From Patiria miniata (taxonomy: Eukaryota > Echinodermata > Asteroidea > Valvatida > Asterinidae), in assembly GCF_015706575.1 (NCBI RefSeq), contig NW_024037058.1, positions 6,573,806 to 6,637,805 of the forward strand: a stretch of DNA of 64,000 bases. Reading direction: 5' to 3'. The notes under the pieces are model-generated. The model was not told where the DNA came from. It made no database searches and was given only the letters and a program-made list of their open reading frames with translations. Made by a program: the position numbers and the translations under genes. Positions within the stretch are counted from its first letter, which is position 1, and every line of letters starts with the position of its first letter. Positions 55,588 through 64,000 of this stretch are shown one piece after another.

Positions 55588-57635
55588 ATATTTCCGTTGT
55601 GGGATGCTTGTACGACAGACCAATATCCCAAATGTCAAAAAAGGAGTTCTAGCGCCCCAGTTAGTGGGACTAGGTTTAGAGTGTTAAATAAACCAAGGTT
55701 TCACTCACCTATATATGGTGTTATTCACAAGTAGACTGCAAATTTATCTCAAGTCAAACAACAATCCTCCAAATTATCACAAAAGTCTAGACTCAATCCT
55801 TGCACTGGCAGTTCATTTAAATTCAACTTCATGACGGCAAGCACCTCGTCATGGGGCAACGAAGTTCGAGTTCCAAGTGACCAGTCAAATCTCAGTTCAT
55901 TGGTTTTCCCATGCTGCCGTGCATCACTTGATATGCTGAAGTGCGGTCTCAGCAGGCTCGTCATGCAGACCCCGCTGGGCCTGTCCCGGGAGGAATCCGT
56001 TCCGATTCGGTGCGGAGGCCTCTCTGTTCCTGGAGTCAATTCGAGATTTGTGAGCTTTATGTAGCTCAATTTAACGAATTCCACTCGCCAAGTTGGTGCA
56101 GAAGACTCACCAAGCACTCAGTAAGTTGTTGACAAACCTGTAAACGTGTAACTGGCTGCATAGAAGCAGAAGTAGAAGTAAATAAATCCTCGGCGCGAAG
56201 GAGGTACAAAAACAGAAAACAGAAAACCGACCAGATTGGGTGGGCGAACGGTACAAGAAGTCCCAGCCCAACCTCGTACCCAGGGTGTCGAACAGTACGC
56301 GCCCATCACTACTATTGGAAACGAGGTTGGAAATAAAGTAAGCACTGGGGACGAGGTTGGTCCCAGCCAGAATACAAGTACAGCAGCGTGTTTGCACGTA
56401 CGTCAAGGTAGTCTGGTTCCCAGACCAAAAGATTCTGACTATTTCTCGATTTCTCACGAGTTCTATTCCTGTTTATTTGTTTATTGTTGATCGAAATATT
56501 TACACGACTTGCAATTGTACTTTTGTACGTCGGCCAATTGAAGAGCGCCCCCTGTTGAGCACTTCGGCACAATTTTGTTGGTATAAAGCGCGCGCCACGT
56601 GTATATCAAGTAATTTCAAATTACAGGCAAACAATGCCCCCATTCCCTTGATTGGATTTTGGTTTCGGATATAGCGCCCTCTAACGATCTTATGCAGTGG
56701 ACGACAAAAAAGCAATTTAGTGCCCTCTATCTATTGTGCAGAATGAATTTTGAAGTGAATATTTAATAATTACAAAGATCATGGAACAAAAAAACATTGT
56801 GAACTGATAAAAAGTTGATTGGATGATTTTTTTTTTAATTTCATTTTAAGAAGGCTAAATTTAACATAATAATGCTGACATATTCCAGAGAGAAACAAAA
56901 CAATTGTTTCTATAGATATGTTTGGCTTCTTTTTACACTATTAGACATCTAGTCAGTCAAGGTTTTTTGTTTCTTTTTTTCTCTGAGGTGGAGTTCAAAG
57001 ACTCCGTTTATTCCAATTCATCTTTGCATATCACAACAAAGAACAGATAACAAACAAACATAATTAACAAAATCAAGCAAAAAAAACCAACCTCAAACAA
57101 ACAATTAACAGCTAATGGAAAAAAATAGAAAACAATTAATATACCATTATAAACCTCATAAAACTGGAAACATATCAACAGAAAATGTTAAGGCATAAAA
57201 TTAATAAGTAAACAAAATTCAAAACAAAAAACAAAAGTTATTTAGCAAATAGAAACACCAAAGGACAATAGACACAGATAGACATGCAACAATTACATCT
57301 AGGCGTGTTACCTTTTTCTGTGGTCGATCCCTATATGTTTGTGTTCCATAAAAAAAGTCACATTTTGTGCTTTTTAAAGATCACCTTTGACCTCATTCAC
57401 ATCCAGCAAGAATTGGAGCTATTTCTGGTATAGCAGCTGCATTGTAGCGATAGACACGCCAAGTTTGTAATAAATTTATGACGACTAGAATTAAGCTTAA
57501 GGGCCAAATCTTCTTGATATTTCACTGAAATTTTCAGATATTTCTTGAGAAAGGTAAACGATGATTGTCACCATTAAGCCCTATAATTCCAACATGTTTT
57601 CATCCAGAATGGCTTAAAAAGCACTTTAACAAAAA
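55588..57635. other. Intergenic stretch without recognised gene
   Basis: A 122-codon frame on the - strand at 55749-56117 is of unknown meaning (no motif, no second copy). 56.7-57.6 kb is AT-rich. Short GCGCCCTCT words recur near 56540-56720. Mobile-element remnants are likely but not delimited. Confidence 0.4.
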
Positions 57636-57705
57636 TAAATAATGAACATTTATAAAGCGCCAAAATCCGCCTAAAAAGACATTCAAGGCACTTTACAAAA
57701 TTAAC
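57636..57705 (-). mobile_element. LINE 3'-tail remnant
   Basis: Read on the - strand it contains AAGTGCCTTGAATG, then GGCGCTTTATAAATGTTCAT, the same type of 3' end as the LINE at 21710-21760 (GGGCGCTATATAAATC). No coding part next to it. Confidence 0.5.
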
Positions 57706-58237
57706 AAGTAAACCATTATTATAGTAATTATATGGAAACAAAATTGTATTTGTAATGTAACAAGGTGTGAAAATATCAATACAAAGAATTAAGATGTCAA
57801 ACATATAAATAGTAAATAAAAAAGCTTAATAAAGACACAACTCAACAAAACATGAAAAATGTACTAGAACAAATCAACATACACCCCCCCCCTCTTTAAA
57901 ATAGAAAAATCTGCATTTTTGTTACAGAATGGAATCATATAGGAAAAAATATATAAGTATCCAAATGAACCCCCCCCCCCCCTTATAAAGATTGGAGGGA
58001 AAAAACAAAGCCGAGATATTATCTGGTAAAAAAAAAAAAAAAAGCCGCGTCGCCGCACCACCTTTTGGGCAAGCTGCATACCAGAAATCGGAGACTTTTT
58101 TGGGGGGGGGGGGCCTTATGGTTGTTGAGAGGGTTTTTTTTGGTGGGATTGATGTGAGAAAACTCTAAAATAAATTTATCTAAATCATTGCTGTCAACAA
58201 AAAAAATTTGTCAAAAAATCTGGCTGGATACCCCACT
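57706..58237. other. Low-complexity intergenic stretch
   Basis: C runs near 57884 and 57970, an A run near 58030 and a G run near 58103. No gene. Confidence 0.5.
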
Positions 58238-58626
58238 GATATTATTGGTAATTGAAACATAAGTAGGGCACATGTGACTCAAAGGGAGATATCCTCTGTT
58301 AGGGTTGAATCTCCTCTTTAAAATGACACCCTGATCATGTCCTTACATTCACTGTTGACTGAGCAGTGAGCAATTTTATGAAAGGGTCTATTTAGAGGCT
58401 TGCGCCACTTTTTAATTGTGGTTTTGTTGTGTCAATTGTCACAGAGTGAAAGGCTAGATTTGCCAATCAAGGGAGGTCTCTAGATAGACCCTTTCATAAA
58501 ATTGGTCACTGCTCCGTCAACCGTGAAGGACATGACCATGGTGTCATTTTAAAGAGGAGATTCAACAGAGGATATCGCCCTTTGATTCGCATGTGCCCTA
58601 TTTCCGTTGCAATTAGCAATAATATC
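58238..58626. mobile_element. Foldback MITE of about 390 bp
   Basis: Arms 58238-58398 and 58476-58626 are inverted copies with scattered changes, starting GATATTATTGGTAATTG and containing TAGGGCACATG, CAAAGGG and AAAGAGGAGATTC. The centre is about 77 bp. Noncoding. Confidence 0.8.
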
Positions 58627-59451
58627 TCGTTTTTTGGTTTTTTTTATCCACCCTGTATACACATACGAACATTATACAAACACACATGCATAAATTTCGT
58701 CGGGTGCCTGGAAGAAGGTCGTAATTGGGTGATGTTGGTCAAAAGATCAAAATGGGTTTTTCGGGTAATCGATAAAGCTTGGAAATATCTTTCATTTGAT
58801 ATACATATTGTCTCATGGGCCTACGTCATTCTGATGTAATTAACAGTAAACAGTTAAACAGTTAACAGTTATTTGTGCCCAGCAAAATGTTGTAAGCGTG
58901 TAATTATACTGTAACAAAAGTTTCAAGCGTGCTAACGTCCCACCTAGATGGGTACGCAAAGCCAGTTTTGTTTCCAGCAAAGGGGCATTAGAATTAAACA
59001 CGACGCTTAAGTGCACGTTTAATGCAGGGCGAGTTCACTTTTAAGGCAGATGGAGTTTCCGGTAACAGGTCATAAGCAGAAATATTTAAACAACTTCAAA
59101 ATTAAGCAATATTTTGAAATAAAAATATTCAATATGATTTTAATTATTAAAGACTTCAATGGGCCCAAATTTCAGCGTGATGTGATTGTTCATTTAGAAA
59201 TGGCAGCACAAAACCTTTCAACTCGATTATCTCCAAAAGTGCGTTTTGTAGGCCTGGGCTGCTTACGTCATTTTCCTTGGCACACAACGATTTCAAGATG
59301 GCAGCACCCCATGCAGGTGGTCATAGCCAGGTCAACTAATTCCACTTCTCCAAATCACTATTTCCAGCTTGGGGTGGGGAAACTCAAACGAGACCGGATT
59401 CAAAGGCGGGGACCAATTGAGCGAGGTCTTGTAGACTGGACTGAACAAGTT
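58627..59451. other. Stretch before the minisatellite
   Basis: A + strand frame opens at 59050 and runs into the minisatellite, with no recognisable domain. On the - strand a frame leaving the minisatellite continues as NLFSPVYKTSLNWSPPL and stops near 59397-59332. Neither is supported as a gene beyond being open. Confidence 0.3.
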
Positions 59452-60100
59452 GATGGTGGACTTTGCTGTGGCCCCGCCCACTGCCCCCCCCCCCCCCCAC
59501 AGCAGCGTAACAACTGTCATCACTGGCGTCGATGGTGGACTCTGTTATTGCCCCGCCGGCTGCCCTGTGCCCCGCCAACAGCAGCGAGACACTTGTCATC
59601 ACTGACATTGATGATGGACTCTGCTGTGGCCCCGCCCACTGCCCCACCCACATCAGCGTTACAATTGTTATCACTGGCATTGATGGTGGACTTTGCTATG
59701 GCCCTACCCACTGCCCCGCCCACAGCAGCAAAACAATTGTCATCACTGGCGTCGATGATGGACTCTGTTGTGCCCCCACCCACTGCCCCGCCCACAGCAG
59801 CATAACAATCGTCATCACTGGCATTATGGTGGACTCTGCTGTGGCCCTACCCACTGCCCCGCCCACAGCAGCAAAACAATTGTCATCACTGGCACTGATG
59901 GTGGACTCGGCTATGGCCCCGCCCACTGCCCCGCCCACAGCAGCGTAATAATTGTCATCACTGGCATTATGGTGGACTCTGCTGTGGCCCTACCCACTGA
60001 ACCGCCAACAGCAGCATAACATTGGTCATCACTGGCACTGATGGTTGACTCTACTGTGGCCCCACCCACAGCAGTATAACAACTGTCATCACTGGCGTTG
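59452..60100. repeat. Minisatellite, nine units of about 72 bp
   Basis: Each unit contains GTGGACTCTGCTGTGGCCCC, CACTGCCCCGCCCACAGCAG and ACAATTGTCATCACTGGC. Unit length is a multiple of three except where one base is lost (units with GGCATTATGG). Long frames therefore appear on both strands; on the - strand they read ASDDNCFAAVGG and VGRATAESTI repeated. The GC skew and C runs distinguish it from the AT-rich surroundings. Confidence 0.92.
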
Positions 60101-60287
60101 CCGGGCCGATCCTGGAAGCACTGGTTTGGGGGCGGGGAGGGCGGTAGTCATCTGGTAGGAGGACTGGCTCCTCGTCCTCTTACCCTTGACCTTTCTGATG
60201 ACCAGAGTGATGAGGATGATGACAATAATGAGGAGGACTAAGCAGTGGCAACGGCAATCACTGCAATCATCAGTCCATTTGCCAGGC
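60089..60287 (-). other. Candidate terminal exon with a transmembrane segment
   Basis: The acceptor TTATTATTTTAG at 60288 opens a frame of 65 residues ending at TGA 60089-60091. It has a short Cys-rich outside part (DDCSDCRCHC), then a hydrophobic segment LVLLIIVIILITLVI, then a basic stop-transfer (RKVKGKRTRS) and a short Pro-rich tail. This is the layout of the end of a type I membrane protein. The minisatellite begins at its stop and could be the 3' UTR, or coding after a one-base shift (the neighbouring frame reads NQCFQDRPGNASDDSCY into the repeats). Protein family unknown. An alternative phase from the upstream candidate exon gives LANGLMIAVIAVATA and a stop. Confidence 0.4.
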
Positions 60288-60934
60288 CTAAAATAATAAC
60301 ATGTAATATGTTATAAGCTATATTTTTAGCTTTTCATTTCTAACGTTGACTGGCCCGGCTGCGCCATTGTGGAAGTTTTCATGGTCATTACAGCCATCAG
60401 ATCCAGAATTCCAACATGGTATGGATGTATTGCTGAGGAAGTGTCCAATTCTTGGGGTTTTTTTTTAGAATGTTGCACGGATTCCAAACGACCCAGGAAT
60501 GAGTGTTGCATTCCCCACATAAGTTCATGCATGTCAGTGAAATATGACATCCATGGGAGTGTCACATGTGCACCCAGATGCATAAATGTCAGGTGAATAT
60601 GAATATTCATCGTCCTGATTCATAGCCAATCAGAGTGCTCCATCCAATTTTGGTAGCACGTCCATGCCGTGTGTACAATGGGGTTGCAGATTATTCCAGT
60701 TGGTAATTGGAATCAACGTACACACATATGAGGTCAAGGATGCAGGAATCGTTCCTGCGTGTTATTATACCATGCACTTCACATAACCCCAGGACGTTAT
60801 GTGGTAGTCAACGCCGGGACGTTATGAGGTAGTCAACGCCACTGGTACAGTATGGTATGCCATGGTGCAGGCGGACTTAAACCCGGCCAATTACCGACTT
60901 GATTCAAGTCTAGGCTATGAGATTGGCCCATTAC
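60288..60934. other. Putative intron of the - strand candidate gene
   Basis: No coding motif. A short tandem duplication of GGGACGTTATGAGGTAGTCA-like sequence lies at about 60792-60840. Confidence 0.3.
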
Positions 60935-61022
60935 CTGAGTGAGTTCTGTAGCTGCATATGGTTCCTTCAATGCTTGACAGCTCCAAGGCAAAGCACATAT
61001 GTTGCATCCTGGCCATGGCTTC
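60935..61022 (-). other. Candidate exon on the - strand
   Basis: 88 bp between a strong acceptor (TTTCTTAACATTTCAG) and donor (CTCAG then GTAATG). Two frames are open: EAMARMQHMCFALELSSIEG with SYRTHSG, or KPWPGCNICALPWSCQALKE. Neither connects to the membrane frame of the 60089 exon in phase, so the gene model is incomplete. Confidence 0.3.
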
Positions 61023-62386
61023 CTGAAATGTTAAGAAAGACAACTTCTCTGATCAGCCACTTGTGGCAATTCTTGAAAGGACACTTGTGATGAAATTAGT
61101 TTATGAACAAATTTTGTGCAACTTTCAACTCCTCTTCAATGAATAATCTATTTCACATCCCTTTTTATTGAAAAATGCACTTCTTATAGGCATTTCACAA
61201 AAGAAAACTTTTGTGGGAAAGGTTTGCTCAGTTACTGCCGTGTCCTGACACAACAAATCACCAACGAAATCACCAAAGAAATGAAAATTTACGCCAGCAC
61301 ATTTTCCAAAATTCTAGCAATGTTTTGTGCTGAAATAGATGTAACATTGAGGTATCCACCCAGAATGACATCACAGTTTTGCTCATGAATATGGAAATTT
61401 GCATTTACATAAAAACAAAGAGCACCAAAATACCCTTGAAAATATCTTGGAATAACGAAAATTGAAAATAAGGAAGGACACAAAGGTACATTATCAAGGA
61501 CTGCATTAAAAAGAATTCCATTGCATGGCGGGTCCTTTAAAAAGTTTGTTCTTTTCTAAGGATTCTATGCACTACTCTCCTGCTGTAAGCCATGCAGCTA
61601 AAATAAACCTACCGGTATGCGCTTGTGGATATTAATAAAAAGGAGTAAGCATACTCTGTGTGAGGACCAGTGTGTAAATTACATACCGTGTGAGGACTAC
61701 AGACTATGTATTGAAGTCCTCAATCTGTTGTTGAGAACAGTACTCGCATGTACATGTATGTTTGTGTGCTTCGTCTATGGGAGAATTAAAGGTAGAGTAG
61801 ATCATTTGCAGCTATCCAAAAAGTAACTGACAAAATTATTGTTGAAAGTTTTAATACTTGGTTTAAATATAGTAATGGCAATAAACCCTCTGTGAAAATA
61901 TTCTTTCTGGCATGCTGTCATTTTCAGAAAACAGTAAAACAAGGCAATTTTCAATGAGACATCAAGTGAGTTGTAAGGTTTGTTCATGTAATTTGAAGAA
62001 TCTGTGAATGGTTGCGTGCAAGCACTGACATGACGCACAAGCACGCGCCATCGCTAACTATTATTTATTGGTTCGTTGCATGACATCGCGTAGCTGCAAT
62101 CGGCTGAATGAGAACATGTCCGGGATGCTGATTTTGGGCACAATTGAAATCGATTTGAAATCGAGATCCCAGTATATTGGGTTCTTGGAATGTACAGCAA
62201 TTACTGAGCTAAAATGTTTTCAGGTTAGTTGTTAAACATCTGCAGATTTTGAGCACTTTTGTAGCGTAAAAAAAAAATGCCTCAATGACAGGACCTCTCT
62301 TACCCTTATGACTCTACGCCCCGCCCTTTTTGAGCACCCATATACTGATTTCAAATAGACTGACACCACATTATTGCTGAACATAC
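61023..62386. other. Intergenic stretch entering the second segmental duplicate
   Basis: From about 61786 (TTAA) it carries the left part of the TTAA MITE family, then matches 18775-19337. No gene. Confidence 0.5.
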
Positions 62387-62467
62387 CTGTTCATCAGTCT
62401 GTGATGTGTAAAGTTAGGCGTGGCTCTCCCAAATCTCAGCATTCATCTCAGCAATGGACCAATCAGC
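62387..62467 (-). pseudogene. Exon-like cassette A, copy 2 (broken)
   Basis: 81 bp with the same splice sites as 19338-19418 but a TAA at codon 18 (after ESHA) and G-to-W at codon 13. No longer coding. Confidence 0.45.
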
Positions 62468-64000
62468 CTATGGAGGGCACAAAATATCAATGAATATTCA
62501 AATTTAGTCATGCATGAACTGAACTGGGATGCAATAAAAGAGAAAACCTTAAAAATGTGAGTTTTGGAAATTTTGTTACAAAGCACTGCTGATGCTGAAT
62601 CACTGAAAGAAATACATGTAACAAGTTTTGTTATGATGAATATAATTTAAATGATATATGCAAGAGTAGTGCTGTTGAATGCTATTGATATGCATGTAAA
62701 ACACCAACTGCACACTAGCTTAAAAATGTTGATAAATATAAAGAAAGTGAAGGAAAATAAAACCCACGACAAAACAAAACTACGTTCCAAAACTAATTAC
62801 TGCCAGTTCATTTTTACCTCTTTATTTGTTTATTTTTGTCTACACAACAGACTTGAGTATCCATGGGCATCAATAGGTGGGGGATGGGGGGACAAGTCCT
62901 CCCTCCCAACTTTTTTAAAGTCAGAGGATATCATATCATTTGTGTTCCCCCCCCCCACTTTTTTTGTCCCCGAATTAAAATTGTTGCCAACATAATGATT
63001 CTATAGCTCACAATAGCTGATGACTCCAAACTCAAAAATAGATGATTATTTTGCTCACAACAATTTGAAGTGGTCAGAAATTGCCTCAGATCACACCACA
63101 GAGCATCTAGAATACAACATTTTCCGGGGCCCTTGAGCGGACTCTAGACCCCATGCCCGTTAGGGCTTCGCGCTCGCATGAACTCTGTTCAAGATATGCC
63201 CCTCCCCCTACTTTCGAGAATCTGGAAATTCCACAAGCGATAGACACCTGTGTGAGTATCCTGACTGGAAACATATCAAAGAATATTAAAACAGGTGTCA
63301 TCTGCAATAAGAGTCAGCTCAGAATAACTGCATCAGGTAATTGACCCTGAGGCTTCTTTATGTTTACCTTTCCGATAAACCTGTCCATAATCTTGCTAAC
63401 TACAAGCTCTAGACTCTTGGATCCATTAGATATAAAACACAGTCAGCATGCTGTATTTGATTTCACTATGAGCACGTACCAATTAAAGCTCTACATAAGT
63501 GGAATCTGGGGACTGCAAATATTACCAGCCCAACACCTTTGGATCCATTTGATATAAAACACTGTATTTGATTTTACTGTGAGCACATACCAAAGTGCTA
63601 CGTTATCGGAATTTGGGTACTGGTACTGCAAATATTACCAGCCCAGGACCTTTGGATCCATTTGATATAAAACACTGCATTTGATTTTACTATGAGCACG
63701 TACCAAGGCTCGTACCAAATGAGTGTACTCAAAATCAGGTGACATGGGCTGTGTTGATACAGAGGGGCGTATACATAGATCGCCATCTTTGTTCATTTCA
63801 ACCACTGCCGTAAGTGACATCAGAATGGGCAGATAGCAGTGGCTCATTTCATGTGTACCTGAAGGTAAGATTTTTATTTAGTGGGTCTACCTGTAAGTTT
63901 GTCTATACATCTGATATAAATCACCAGCATCACATTATCTCATATGAAGTACATGTACATGTAAACTCAGCATTTGCCAATTACAAGTGCATATGTATTT
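62468..64000. repeat. Second copy of the 18.7-23 kb segmental duplication
   Basis: Continuous homology to 19419-19972 plus 21803-22800, with the LINE absent (empty site TATAGCTCACA at 63002-63012). It includes the 115-120 bp tandem repeats at 63418-63715. It runs off the window end. Confidence 0.85.

Noticed and set aside
55749..56117. 122-codon - strand frame
   Set aside because: No domain, no splice context and no second copy. Length is compatible with chance in a locally GC-rich stretch.
59050..59805. 251-codon + strand frame through the minisatellite
   Set aside because: Most of it is the 72-bp repeat read in one of several open frames. Comparable frames exist on the other strand, and the part before the repeat has no recognised motif.

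Overview
This window is animal genomic DNA. The evidence is spliced genes with GT-AG sites, AT-rich noncoding sequence, a non-LTR retrotransposon and many small DNA transposons. The TRIM protein type and the mobile-element load suggest a marine invertebrate deuterostome (echinoderm-like). That placement is an inference from family knowledge, not something the sequence proves.

The backbone is a head-to-tail tandem array of five TRIM-type E3 ubiquitin ligase genes, all on the + strand, with coding exons at 2209-3438, 11019-12956, 24711-26711, 32806-34773 and 46728-48716. An isolated 3' scrap of a sixth copy lies at 16821-16917. Four genes share one architecture: a TATA-like box, a short 5' exon that in three copies carries a conserved upstream ORF, a 5'-UTR intron, and one coding exon. 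That exon encodes RING, B-box 1, B-box 2, coiled coil and an NHL-like beta-propeller. The RING and B-boxes are nearly identical between copies. The start of the propeller and its inter-strand loops are strikingly variable, as expected if these are sensors diversifying under pressure from a target. Gene 1 has lost B-box 2 and the coiled coil by an in-frame deletion. Gene 5 has a 13-residue internal tandem duplication in the propeller.

On the - strand, between the TRIM genes, lie repeated exon-like cassettes with good splice sites: A at 19.4 and 62.4 kb, B at 16.3 and 41.5 kb, and C at 7.4, 15.6, 30.4, 39.9 and 51.2 kb. In the 15.6-19.4 kb copy, A, B and C join in phase as one open frame. The other copies carry stops or frameshifts. 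This looks like an antisense-oriented gene fragment that was copied along with the TRIM units and is decaying. Its family is not recognised. A separate - strand locus at 59.4-61.0 kb has a membrane-spanning exon next to a 72-bp minisatellite.

The array is riddled with mobile elements, and many can be delimited exactly because a paralogous unit keeps the empty site. They include a 5'-truncated LINE with an 11-bp target duplication, hAT elements with 8-bp duplications (one keeping a BED finger), a TA-flanked Tigger-like MITE, a TTAA-flanked MITE, a 692-bp family in two copies, and foldback elements with arms of about 420-470 bp. The 18.7-23 kb and 61.8-64 kb stretches are a segmental duplication separated by the LINE insertion. 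No rRNA genes, CRISPR arrays or bacterial-type operons are seen.
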